Assembly: GCF_021155765.1 (NCBI RefSeq)
Contig: NC_060111.1
Location: 4,791,481-4,855,480 of the forward strand
Length of the DNA: 64,000 bases
From: Diprion similis
Taxonomy: Eukaryota; Arthropoda; Insecta; Hymenoptera; Diprionidae
Direction of reading: 5' to 3'
Shown here: in pieces, positions 21,698 to 34,300 of the stretch
Layout of the letters: every line of letters begins with the position of its first letter
Position numbering within the stretch: position 1 is the stretch's first letter
Program-made: the position numbers and the translations under genes
The notes under the pieces: generated by a model
What the model saw: the letters and a program-made list of their open reading frames with translations, nothing else
Database searches by the model: none
What the model was told of the DNA's origin: nothing

Positions 21698-23996
21698 ATG
21701 GATGTCACGTCGATTGAGACTGCAAGGTCTTCGCATCCTAAAACTTACGATGGTCACATTCAGTATGGGACTGCTGGTTTTAGAACGAGGTAACTCAAAT
21801 GTCAACGTCTATCTCCCCAATTTCATTTATATTTCTAAAATCCTATAAATCCATCGGTGCCGAAACGTTCAGTGTGACAGCCTCAGGCATAACCTATAAC
21901 TATCAAATTTCCGTCCCATATTTACGTCTCCTATTCTTTACAGATCAGAAATATTGGATCATGTTATGTTCAGAATGGGACTGTTGGCCGTATTGAGATC
22001 GAAAAGCAAACGAGGTAAGGTCAGAATTTTCATATCGTTGAATAAAGCAAGCCGGGCACAAATCCTAATCTGATCAGGTCTTTGCCCTCTCAATTCCAGC
22101 CGCGATTGGTCTCATGATAACGGCCAGCCACAATGAGGAACCTGATAATGGAGTAAAACTTGTAGATCCAGCAGGTGAAATGTTAGAAGCGTCGTGGGAG
22201 AAACTAGCAACTGAGCTGGCTAATGTCGAAGATGCTAAACTTGTATCGACCTTGCAGAATATCGTTAGTTCTCAAAACATTGATATCAATGCTCCTGCAA
22301 ATGTGGTAGTTGGTAGAGACACTAGACAGAGTAGCCCTATGTTGGCGACCGCTGCAGTCGATGGAATAAAAGCACTGCAAGGCACAGTGAAAGACTTTTC
22401 CATCATAACTACTCCACAATTGCATTATCTTGTAGTTTGTGTCAATACTAACGAGAGTTATGGAGTTGCAACGCTGCATGGCTACTATCAGAAACTTAGC
22501 AATGCTTTCAAAGAGATACGGGGAAGCTCAACAACTTATAAAAATTATATTCCAAACCTTGTTCTGGATGCCGCAAACGGTGTTGGCGCTATTGCAGTGA
22601 GGGAATTCCAGAAGTATTTAGGAGATTCTATTCAAATTGAGCTTTACAACGATGGAAGTGGAAAGCTGAATTATATGGTAAAAAAATTTTTTTTGATTGT
22701 AAACCCGTCTTACTATCGCTTAATTAAGCTCTGATAGATTTTCGATCTCTCAACCAGATTGCAACAGTTGGTGAGTTATTAAAATCATTGTATTGTTTAT
22801 TTGCCAACAGTGCGGAGCTGACTTTGTTAAAGTACAACAAACTCAGCCAATGAATGTACCACAACAACAAAATGCAAGGTGTGCTAGTATTGATGGCGAT
22901 GCAGATAGAGTTGTATATTACTACACTGATGGGCAAAACAAATTTCATTTGTTGGATGGAGATAGAATAGCCACATTAATAGCGAGTTATTTTAAAGAAT
23001 TGCTTCAAGAAAGTGGGCTTGATTTACAACTTGGCTTAGTGCAGACTGCATATGCTAATGGAGGCTCAACAGATTATATCTCCAAAGTTTTGGTTGGTCC
23101 AGCTTGTTTAAAATACTGAAAATCTGGATAATCTTTCACTGACTTTATGACAAATGACTAGGTAAAAGTGCATGGTAAATTGAATAAAATATATATATAT
23201 TGGTTTCAGAAAATCCCTGTGGCTTGCGTCCCAACAGGTGTCAAGCATTTACATCACAAAGCTCTTGATTTCGATATTGGAGTTTACTTCGAGGCAAATG
23301 GTCACGGAACTGTAACTTTTAAGGAGAGTGCACTTGGAACGATACGCAGTGCTATTGCAAATTTGAGGTAAAATCAAAAGTCTAAGGGTTCCAGACTGTA
23401 AATCCATCCAACATAATATCTGTTAGACAACTTATAATGCACCATTTTTCACATTAAAGATTACCAGAAACTGCAAGGAATGCTGCTTCCAAACTACTGA
23501 ACGCTATTGAAGTGATAAATCAAACTGTGGGTGATGCGCTCAGCGATGTGCTCATTGTAGAAACCATATTACATTCGAAAGGATGGAATCTGGCAGACTG
23601 GGAAAAAAGCTACACAGATCTTCCAAACAAGCAGTTGAAAGTAAAAGTTAGCGATCGAAACGTTATCAGTACAGTAGATGCTGAACGAAAATGTATAACA
23701 CCTGCTGGTCTACAGGAGAGAATTGATACCTTAGTGGCAAAATATCCAAGGGGTCGTTCTTTTGTAAGGTATGAAAGTTGAGATGCGCAATTTGAATCAA
23801 ATAATATGCTGTACGAGTAATTTAGAAGTTTGTTAAACAGTTTTTCATTTCTAGGCCATCTGGCACAGAGGACCTTGTCAGAGTTTACGCAGAAGGTCAG
23901 AGTGTTTCTGAGGTACAAAAATTGGCTGCTGAGGTTTCACTAGCTGTCTACGAATTAGCTGGAGGCATTGGTCCTGTACCAATTGTTCCAAGCTAA
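21698..23996 (+). CDS. PGM3: Phosphoacetylglucosamine mutase (EC 5.4.2.3)
   Basis: Interconverts GlcNAc-6-phosphate and GlcNAc-1-phosphate in UDP-GlcNAc synthesis, feeding chitin and glycan production in insects. Exons are 21698-21789, 21944-22014, 22100-22677, 22811-23092, 23210-23367, 23460-23768 and 23855-23996, giving 543 aa, essentially the family's usual length. Hallmarks are QYGTAGFRT near 23-31; the phosphoserine loop TASHN with Ser64; the metal loop DGDADR at 275-280; the sugar-binding [11 protein letters not shown]; and the C-terminal phosphate-binding RPSGTED at 497-503. The chosen ATG gives an N-terminus of normal length. The fourth exon ends at a weak donor (GTTGGT), required because the next exon ([17 protein letters not shown]) continues in phase 0. 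AATAAA at 24,269-24,274 is a likely poly(A) signal. Confidence 0.97.
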
Positions 23997-24268
23997 AATT
24001 AACAAAAATCCTGGAAGAATCTAGCCTGATAACAAAGACAAAAATTGATGCTTAAAATTATCCAGGTGATGCATTCCTGATCGATGCTATTTTAAATGTG
24101 GTCTTGTTAAACAAAGTAGGTCACAAAATGAATGACCTATGTGAGTAAATATATTTTTCTTACAAAGCATAAGTACTTGTTGAGCGATGCGTGAACAAAC
24201 ATTACCTATATCTAGTAATATGGTGATGGTATTAAGTCAAATTTAAGTAATTATTACATATATTATTG

Positions 24269-24274
24269 AATAAA
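24269..24274 (+). terminator. Poly(A) signal candidate of PGM3
   Basis: AATAAA about 270 bp after the PGM3 stop codon, overlapping a second AATAAT-type motif. Confidence 0.45.
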
Positions 24275-25199
24275 TAATTCCTCAAGTCTTTACATTACTT
24301 ATTTAATTCTTTCATACAGATTTTGCTCAATCTAAAGAAGGTACATTTAACTAAATTATGGAACACAAAAATTCCTTCACAGCTTATGATGTTTTTTGGA
24401 ACTACACTTGTGGATCCACGTTGACTGAAAGCTGTTGAAATTGGTGAATACCCTTGTGCGATTTTGGTGATTCTATGTGATTCTATGCGTTAAACGATTC
24501 CCGTCGAAAAAGAAGCTACCCGCAGACTCACTTACCCGCCGAGTACTGCTTTCGAAAACTCGCTGAAGCGTGCCGTCTTTTATAAACTGTGCGTTAAAGC
24601 ACTGTCGTTGCTACTATGTTGTTTCATTTACAAAAGTGGGCCACTGTGTCATTCCGGTTTGAAATTCATTCATTCTCAACCACCAGAGTAGGAATTTACT
24701 ATGGTAATTATGTCTTTCGATATCGACTGTCTTGACGATGGTAAGTGCAAGTCGGATACCGACAGGCGTTCACCATTCAAAATTAGTTCCAAAAACGTGG
24801 TGACTGAACTCTCTTAACGTTCTTCATGTTCCCGCTTCCGTGATGCGCGGTGGACCAGGTCCATGAGCCACCTAGGAGCAGTCTGCTCTTCAGACTTGTA
24901 ATTCGTCATAAATTTTAGCGAACGTACAGTGCAGTTATTATGCAACATAATATTAAATTAGCTATGAAACTGTTGAAGTATTAAACGAGCATGTGATAGT
25001 TTGTCTGAATTACAGTGAGTATCGTCAGACGTATTGTGTATCTTGCTTAATCAATCATGAATTACAATTTTAAGGTTAGTTGTGTAGGAAATCATCATTT
25101 ATATAATTCGATCTTATGGACATATTTTTTTTTGCAAACTGTTCGATGTTACAGAATCATGACACCATCCTGGTAACATACCGGCGTTAATAACTTATC
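24275..25199. other. Intergenic region with the COX10 promoter
   Basis: No coding exon supported. A possible 5' UTR splice of COX10 is suggested by a GT after TTTTAAG near 25,075 and an acceptor (GTTACAG) at about 25,149-25,155. The part at 24,500-24,900 is less AT-rich than its surroundings and could hold the promoter. Confidence 0.4.
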
Positions 25200-27467
25200 A
25201 TGTTATTTATTTTACACACCGCAAGACGATGTCAAAGTCTGAAATGTCTACCGCCTTCAAAGATACTCGGTACAATGGTGAGTGACTTATTATCCAATCT
25301 TGTATACAATTTTAATATCCGTCGGCTTTCAATATGTTAGATTTCCATATTATAGATACATGAAAAAGGTTAGCTCATTCAAGTCTTTCTTATTGACAGT
25401 ATTCCACCGGCGTTGCAAAGCCGACGCCATCTGCAGAACACACTCCTGCAGAACGAGAAGGGCCTTGTTTAACTGTGGGAAAAAATCATCGGCGTCACAC
25501 AATTGTTACAAGTATTTCTGTGGCTCCAAATGCAGCCACCCCTACTTCAATGGGTGATATGGTACCAAAATTTCAAGAAGCTGTTACCACCAGTTCTCTA
25601 AAACCAAAGAGAAAACCTGTGCAAGAACCAGAATGGAGGCATATGGAAGTGGACACTTCCAAATTCTCTACGCATTGTTTAATGCTTTCTAAAATTAGAT
25701 TAACGTGTGAGTAAACCATACGTTATTCGAGAGTGGACGAACGTTTATTTATTAGTCTAACGGATTTACTCACACCAGTTAAAATATCTTGTCTCTTTCA
25801 GCTCTAGTAGTCATTACAACCATGGGTGGATACGCACTGGCTCCAGCTGCGTTTGACATTCAGACTTTTGTGTTATGTTCAATAGGAACTGGGCTTGTAT
25901 CAGCAACGGCTAATTCTATAAATCAATTTTTAGAAGTCCCATTCGATGCTCAGATGTCGCGAACAAAAAACAGGGTGTTAGTTCGTGGTCATCTCACGTG
26001 AGTATATTTATCAATACTCATCGACAAGTCAAAAAATGTATGTTTTTTTCTCATTTATAATATGCAGTCATTATGCGTGTAATAAATATGGTTGAATGGA
26101 AACGTTAATCTCCAGAATCAGCTAATCTTTTCTTGATCAGTTTTCCTGTAATAATGCCATGAAGATTGTTATCTTGATATTGAAAATTGTATAATTTTGT
26201 TTAATTCTCACCGTTACATACTGCATTTCAATACTTCCGATTAGTTACAAAAATTGAACACTGATTATCGTAAACTTAATTAGGGACTTAATGTCAATAG
26301 GCCAGCCTATGCAATCGCATTTGCAACGGTGTCGGGTGTTGCCGGACTTTCGATGCTATACTTAGGCGTCAATGGATTGACAGCAGCCCTAGGTGCTACA
26401 AACCTTATACTCTACACTCTAATTTACACACCCATGAAACGTGTCAGTATTCTCAATACTTGGGTTGGATCCATTGGTAAATACAAATTTTCTGTACTGA
26501 CAGGTTGCTCTACACTATTCAAACAGTTGTATCTAAAAAAAACAGTTATATCTATAAAAACCATTTGCCATATGTCTAGAGTTTTGAACGATGTTGTCTG
26601 TTGGAAGCTTTGATACTTTCCTGACAAATAATTGTGTTTCCCGGGGTAGACACATTAGTAATGGAAAATGTTTCATAGTTGGTGCAATCCCGCCATTGAT
26701 GGGATGGGCTGGATGTGCTGGGAACATTACAGCTCCTGGTGCTTGGATTATGTCCGGCATGCTATATGCCTGGCAATTCCCACACTTCAATGCCTTATCT
26801 TGGAACTTGCGACCTGATTATTCTCGTGCTGGATATAGAATGATGGCTGTAACTAACCCTGGTTTGTGTCGCAGAGTTGCATTGAGATACACGGCCGCGA
26901 TCATGGGTCTGTCGTACTTAGCACCTGCTTTAGATGTCACGAACTGGTGGTTTGCAGTGGAATCAACACCGTTAAATGCATACTTTCTCTATTTAGGTAA
27001 TCAAAAAAAATATGAATATCATCACTCCGTTCGATTCTAAGTTTGATGCATGTGAAATGAATGATAATGAAGTATGACTAGTAGAAATAAATGATTTATG
27101 GAATTGTTTTGCTTTCGACGAGACAAAAAACTAATTTTTTCTTTCATTTGGTTTATGATTTGAATATTAATCTATGGTTTTTTTTGTAACCAATTGGTAT
27201 GTAAATAGCTTTCATGTAACATTGTCATTTTTTTTCCTTCCAGCTTGGCAATTCTATAAAGAGTCTGACAGTGCGAGTTCGCGTAAACTATTTCGATTTT
27301 CGTTGATACACTTGCCAGCTTTAATGTTACTTATGCTCTTCAACAAAAAGTCCTTGAGCAATACAGTAGATACGACGGATTCTATTTCAACCAATGGTGA
27401 AAAAGATCCTCAAAGGTATTTTCCCATGTTGGGGAAACCAACTACGTTGCAAGCATCTACGGTGTAG
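25200..27467 (+). CDS. COX10: Protoheme IX farnesyltransferase (heme O synthase), mitochondrial
   Basis: Attaches a farnesyl chain to heme b to make heme O, the first step to heme A of cytochrome c oxidase; an integral protein of the mitochondrial inner membrane (UbiA family). Exons are 25200-25277, 25400-25706, 25802-25997, 26301-26476, 26679-26996 and 27244-27467, giving 432 aa, close to the vertebrate length. The first exon encodes a presequence-like [16 protein letters not shown]. Prenyltransferase motifs are NQFLEVPFD (169-177) followed by RTKNR, and later [15 protein letters not shown]. About seven to eight hydrophobic segments follow one another from residue ~130 on. ATG 25,200 was preferred to 25,230 because only its frame joins exon 2 in phase 0. 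No AATAAA is seen between the stop and the satellite that begins ~165 bp later. Confidence 0.96.
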
Positions 27468-27629
27468 CGGAACTTTCAGGTAGAGAATATTGTGATTTTG
27501 TAAACCATAGTACGAAAAATTACAATTTGATATATGTATGATGACAATTTGAATCACGATATTGTTATACAAGGCGTCATGTAAATATATGATATCACAA
27601 TTACAGTATTTGTACTTTTTCAACCAAAT

Positions 27630-28314
27630 CACTTGCCCGAAACGAAAAATTTTCGGCTCCGAAAATCACGAAAAAAGTTCGGCTAACCCCTTTGGATTTT
27701 TAGCGGATATTTCAATGACTCTGAAAAGTGCTGCAATTATCTCTTCAGTGCAATATTCCGACGTTGTTTTACAAACGGAATCGGTTGTGCGCAGTCCCAA
27801 TACGCTGCGAGCAACACATCAAAAAATACAGCCAAAAAACGAAAGACGTATTTTCTCCATTTTTTCGCTGCTGGAATTTGCGTCGTGATTTCTCTGCTGT
27901 TCGTCCTACGCTCTTTTTGCTGTTACTTTTGAGTTCCCAGGGGTGCAATTAATCTGGAAAGGGTCATACAAATCAATTTCGTGACGAGGAATTCTCGGCT
28001 CCGTAAATAACCAAAGGAGTAAAGCTAACGCCTTTGCATTTTTGATGAGAATTTCGACGACTTTGAAAAGTGCTGCAAGTAGATCTTTAGAACACTATTC
28101 CGAAGTAATTTTGCGGGAGATTCGATTGATCGCAGTCCCAATGCGCTGCGAGCAACACCTCTGAAGTTACAGCAGAAAGACTGCAGATTTTCATCGTCAT
28201 TTCTCTGCTGTTGGTCCTACGCTATTTTTCATGTGTTTTTTGAGTTCCTGGGCGTCCAATTAGTCTGAAAAGCGTCATACTAATCGATTCCCTGACCAAA
28301 ATTTTTTCGGCCAG
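27630..28314 (+). repeat. Left-flank diverged copies of the 304 bp satellite
   Basis: Two diverged monomers in the same orientation as the core. They are alignable through CTAACCCCTTTG-, TGAAAAGTGCTGCAA- and CGCTGCGAGCAACA-type blocks. Both carry CCTACGCT (27,905 and 28,216) where core copies have CCTAGGCT. The second has CAGTCCCAATGCGC where the core has CAGTCCCGATACGC, and it shares TTAGAACACTATT with the right flank. Confidence 0.9.
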
Positions 28315-31300
28315 AAAAAATCCAAGGCTAACCCCTTTGCATTTTTGGCGAAAATTTCGACGACTTTGAAAAGTGCTGCAATTAATTCTTTAGGGTACTA
28401 TTCCGACGTGATTTTGCGAGAGGAATCGATTAATCGCAGTCCCGATACGCTGCGAGCAACACCTGCAAAGTTACAGCCGAAAAACTGCAGATTTTCATCG
28501 TCATTTCTCTGCTGCTGGTCCTAGGCTATTTTTCATGTGTTTTCTGAGTTCCTGGGCGTCGAATTAGTCTAAAAAGCGTCATACGGATCGATTCCCAGAC
28601 AAAAGATTTTTCGGCCAAAAAAAATCCAAGGCTAACCCCTTTGCATTTTTCGCGAAAATTCCGACGACTTTGAAAAGTGCTGCAATGAATTCTTTAGGGT
28701 ACTATTCCGACGTGATTTTGCGAGAGGAATTGATTAATCGCAGTCCCGATACGCTGCGAGCAACACCTGCAAAGTTACAGCCGAAAAACTGCAGATTTTC
28801 ATCGTCATTTCTCTGCTGCTGGTCCTAGGCTATTTTTCATGTGTTTTCTGAGTTCCTGGGCGTCGAATTAGTCTAAAAAGCGTCATACGGATCGATTCCC
28901 AGACAAAAGATTTTTCGGCCAAAAAAAATCCAAGGCTAACCCCTTTGCATTTTTGGCGAAAATTTCGACGACTTTGAAAAGTGCTGCAATTAATTCTTTA
29001 GGGTACTATTCCGACGTGATTTTGCGAGAGGAATCGATCAATCGCAGTCCCGATACGCTGCGAGCAACACCTGCAAAGTTACAGCCGAAAAACTGCAGAT
29101 TTTCATCGTCATTTCTCTGCTGCTGGTCCTAGGCTATTTTTCATGTGTTTTCTGAGTTCCTGGGCGTCGAATTAGTCTAAAACGCGTCATACGGATCGAT
29201 TCCCAGACAAAAGATTTTTCGGCCAAAAAAAATCCAAGGCTAACCCCTTTGCATTTTTGGCGAAAATTTCGACGACTTTGAAAAGTGCTGCAATTAATTC
29301 TTTAGGGTACTATTCCGACGTGATTTTGCGAGAGGAATCGATTAATCGCAGTCCCGATACGCTGCGAGCAACACCTGCAAAGTTACAGCCGAAAAACTGC
29401 AGATTTTCATCGTCATTTCTCTGCTGCTGGTCCTAGGCTATTTTTCATGTCTTTTCTGAGTTCCTGGGCGTCGAATTAGTCTAAAAAGCGTCATACGGAT
29501 CGATTCCCAGACAAAAGATTTTTCGGCCAAAAAAAATCCAAGGCTAACCCCTTTGCATTTTTGGCGAAAATTTCGACGACTTTGAAAAGTGCTGCAATTA
29601 ATTCTTTAGGGTACTATTCCGACGTGATTTTGCGAGAGGAATCGATTAATCGCAGTCCCGATACGCTGCGAGCAACACCTGCAAAGTTACAGCCGAAAAA
29701 CTGCAGATTTTCATCGTCATTTCTCTGCTGCTGGTCCTAGGCTATTTTTCATGTGTTTTCTGAGTTCCTGGGCGTCGAATTAGTCTAAAAAGCGTCATAC
29801 GGATCGATTCCCAGACAAAAGATTTTTCGGCCAAAAAAAATCCAAGGCTAACCCCTTTGCATTTTTCGCGAAAATTTCAACGACTTTGAAAAGTGCTGCA
29901 ATTAATTCTTTAGGGTACTATTCCGACGTGATTTTGCGAGAGGAATCGATCAATCGCAGTCCCGATACGCTGCGAGCAACACCTGCAAAGTTACAGCCGA
30001 AAAACTGCAGATTTTCATCGTCATTTCTCTGCTGCTGGTCCTAGGCTATTTTTCATGTGTTTTCTGAGTTCCTGGGCGTCGAATTAGTCTAAAACGCGTC
30101 ATACGGATCGATTCCCAGACAAAAGATTTTTCGGCCAAAAAAAATCCAAGGCTAACCCCTTTGCATTTTTGGCGAAAATTTCGACGACTTTGAAAAGTGC
30201 TGCAATTAATTCTTTAGGGTACTATTCCGACGTGATTTTGCGAGAGGAATCGATTATTCGCAGTCCCGATACGCTGCGAGCAACACCTGCAAAGTTACAG
30301 CCGAAAAACTGCAGATTTTCATCGTCATTTCTCTGCTGCTGGTCCTAGGCTATTTTTCATGCGTTTTCTGAGTTCCTGGGCCTCGAATTAGTCTAAAAAG
30401 CGTCATACGGATCGATTCCCAGACAAAAGATTTTTCGGCCAAAAAAAATCCAAGGCTAACCCCTTTGCATTTTTGGCGAAAATTTGGACGACTTTGAAAA
30501 GTGCTGCAATTAATTCTTTAGGGTACTATTCCGACGTGATTTTGCGAGAGGAATCGATTAATCGCAGTCCCGATACGCTGCGAGCAACACCTGCAAAGTT
30601 ACAGCCGAAAAACTGCAGATTTTCATCGTCATTTCTCTGCTGCTGGTCCTAGGCTATTTTTCATGTGTTTTCTGAGTTCCTGGGCGTCGAATTAGTCTAA
30701 AAAGCGTCATACGGATCGATTCCCAGACAAAAGATTTTTCGGCCAAAAAAAATCCAAGGCTAACCCCTTTGCATTTTTGGCGAAAATTTCGACGACTTTG
30801 AAAAGTGCTGCAATTAATTCTTTAGGGTACTATTCCGACGTGATTTTGCGAGAGGAATCGATTAATCGCAGTCCCGATACGCTGCGAGCAACACCTGCAA
30901 AGTTACAGCCGAAAAACTGCAGATTTTCATCGTCATTTCTCTGCTGCTGGTCCTAGGCTATTTTTCATGTGTTTTCTGAGTTCCTGGGCGTCAAATTAGT
31001 CTAAAAAGCGTCATACGGATCGATTCCCAGACAAAAGATTTTTCGGCCAAAAAAAATCCAAGGCTAACCCCTTTGCATTTTTGGCGAAAATTTCGACGAC
31101 TTTGAAAAGTGCTGCAATTAATTCTTTAGGGTACTATTCCGACGTGATTTTGCGAGAGGAATCGATCAATCGCAGTCCCGATACGCTGCGAGCAACACCT
31201 GCAAAGTTACAGCCGAAAAACTGCAGATTTTCATCGTCATTTCTCTGCTGCTGGTCCTAGGCTATTTTTCATGTGTTTTCTGAGTTCCTGGGCGTCGAAT

Positions 31301-34300
31301 TAGTCTAAAACGCGTCATACGGATCGATTCCCAGACAAAAGATTTTTCGGCCAAAAAAAATCCAAGGCTAACCCCTTTGCATTTTTGGCGAAAATTTCGA
31401 CGACTTTGAAAAGTGCTGCAATTAATTCTTTAGGGTACTATTCCGACGTGATTTTGCGAGAGGAATCGATTATTCGCAGTCCCGATACGCTGCGAGCAAC
31501 ACCTGCAAAGTTACAGCCGAAAAACTGCAGATTTTCATCGTCATTTCTCTGCTGCTGGTCCTAGGCTATTTTTCATGCGTTTTCTGAGTTCCTGGGCCTC
31601 GAATTAGTCTAAAAAGCGTCATACGGATCGATTCCCAGACAAAAGATTTTTCGGCCAAAAAAAATCCAAGGCTAACCCCTTTGCATTTTTGGCGAAAATT
31701 TGGACGACTTTGAAAAGTGCTGCAATTAATTCTTTAGGGTACTATTCCGACGTGATTTTGCGAGAGGAATCGATTAATCGCAGTCCCGATACGCTGCGAG
31801 CAACACCTGCAAAGTTACAGCCGAAAAACTGCAGATTTTCATCGTCATTTCTCTGCTGCTGGTCCTAGGCTATTTTTCATGTGTTTTCTGAGTTCCTGGG
31901 CGTCGAATTAGTCTAAAAAGCGTCATACGGATCGATTCCCAGACAAAAGATTTTTCGGCCAAAAAAAATCCAAGGCTAACCCCTTTGCATTTTTGGCGAA
32001 AATTTCGACGACTTTGAAAAGTGCTGCAATTAATTCTTTAGGGTACTATTCCGACGTGATTTTGCGAGAGGAATCGATTAATCGCAGTCCCGATACGCTG
32101 CGAGCAACACCTGCAAAGTTACAGCCGAAAAACTGCAGATTTTCATCGTCATTTCTCTGCTGCTGGTCCTAGGCTATTTTTCATGTGTTTTCTGAGTTCC
32201 TGGGCGTCGAATTAGTCTAAAAAGCGTCATACGGATCGATTCCCAGACAAAAGATTTTTCGGCCAAAAAAAATCCAAGGCTAACCCCTTTGCATTTTTCG
32301 CGAAAATTTCAACGACTTTGAAAAGTGCTGCAATTAATTCTTTAGGGTACTATTCCGACGTGATTTTGCGAGAGGAATCGATTATTCGCAGTCCCGATAC
32401 GCTGCGAGCAACACCTGCAAAGTTACAGCCGAAAAACTGCAGATTTTCATCGTCATTTCTCTGCTGCTGGTCCTAGGCTATTTTTCATGCGTTTTCTGAG
32501 TTCCTGGGCCTCGAATTAGTCTAAAAAGCGTCATACGGATCGATTCCCAGACAAAAGATTTTTCGGCCAAAAAAAATCCAAGGCTAACCCCTTTGCATTT
32601 TTGGCGAAAATTTGGACGACTTTGAAAAGTGCTGCAATTAATTCTTTAGGGTACTATTCCGACGTGATTTTGCGAGAGGAATCGATTAATCGCAGTCCCG
32701 ATACGCTGCGAGCAACACCTGCAAAGTTACAGCCGAAAAACTGCAGATTTTCATCGTCATTTCTCTGCTGCTGGTCCTAGGCTATTTTTCATGTGTTTTC
32801 TGAGTTCCTGGGCGTCGAATTAGTCTAAAAAGCGTCATACGGATCGATTCCCAGACAAAAGATTTTTCGGCCAAAAAAAATCCAAGGCTAACCCCTTTGC
32901 ATTTTTGGCGAAAATTTCGACGACTTTGAAAAGTGCTGCAATTAATTCTTTAGGGTACTATTCCGACGTGATTTTGCGAGAGGAATCGATTAATCGCAGT
33001 CCCGATACGCTGCGAGCAACACCTGCAAAGTTACAGCCGAAAAACTGCAGATTTTCATCGTCATTTCTCTGCTGCTGGTCCTAGGCTATTTTTCATGTGT
33101 TTTCTGAGTTCCTGGGCGTCGAATTAGTCTAAAAAGCGTCATACGGATCGATTCCCAGACAAAAGATTTTTCGGCCAAAAAAAATCCAAGGCTAACCCCT
33201 TTGCATTTTTCGCGAAAATTTCAACGACTTTGAAAAGTGCTGCAATTAATTCTTTAGGGTACTATTCCGACGTGATTTTGCGAGAGGAATCGATTAATCG
33301 CAGTCCCGATACGCTGCGAGCAACACCTGCAAAGTTACAGCCGAAAAACTGCAGATTTTCATCGTCATTTCTCTGCTGCTGGTCCTAGGCTATTTTTCAT
33401 GTGTTTTCTGAGTTCCTGGGCGTCGAATTAGTCTAAAAAGCGTCATACGGATCGATTCCCAGACAAAAGATTTTTCGGCCAAAAAAAATCCAAGGCTAAC
33501 CCCTTTGCATTTTTCGCGAAAATTCCGACGACTTTGAAAAGTGCTGCAATTAATTCTTTAGGGTACTATTCCGACGTGATTTTGCGAGAGGAATCGATTA
33601 ATCGCAGTCCCGATACGCTGCGAGCAACACCTGCAAAGTTACAGCCGAAAAACTGCAGATTTTCATCGTCATTTCTCTGCTGCTGGTCCTAGGCTATTTT
33701 TCATGTGTTTTCTAAGTTCCTGGGCGTCGAATTAGTCTAGAAAGCGTCATACGGATCGATTCCCAGACAAAAGATTTTTCGGCCAAAAAAAATCCAAGGC
33801 TAACCCCTTTGCATTTTTGGCGAAAATTTCGACGACTTTGAAAAGTGCTGCAATTAGGTCTTTAGGGTACTATTCCGACGTGATTTTGCGAGAGGAATCG
33901 ATTAATCGCAGTCCCGATACGCTGCGAGCAACACCTGCAAAGTTACAGCCGAAAAACTGCAGATTTTCATCGTCATTTCTCTGCTGCTGGTCCTAGGCTA
34001 TTTTTCATGTGTTTTCTGAGTTTCTGGGCGTCGAATTAGTCTAAAAAGCGTCATACGGATCGATTCCCAGACAAAAGATTTTTCGGCCATAAAAAAATCC
34101 AAGGCTAACCCCTTTGCATTTTTGGCGAAAATTTCGACGACTTTGAAAAGTGCTGCAATTAATTCTTTAGGGTACTATTCCGACGTGATTTTGCGAGAGG
34201 AATCGATTATTCGCAGTCCCGATACGCTGCGAGCAACACCTGCAAAGTTACAGCCGAAAAACTGCAGATTTTCATCGTCATTTCTCTGCTGCTGGTCCTA

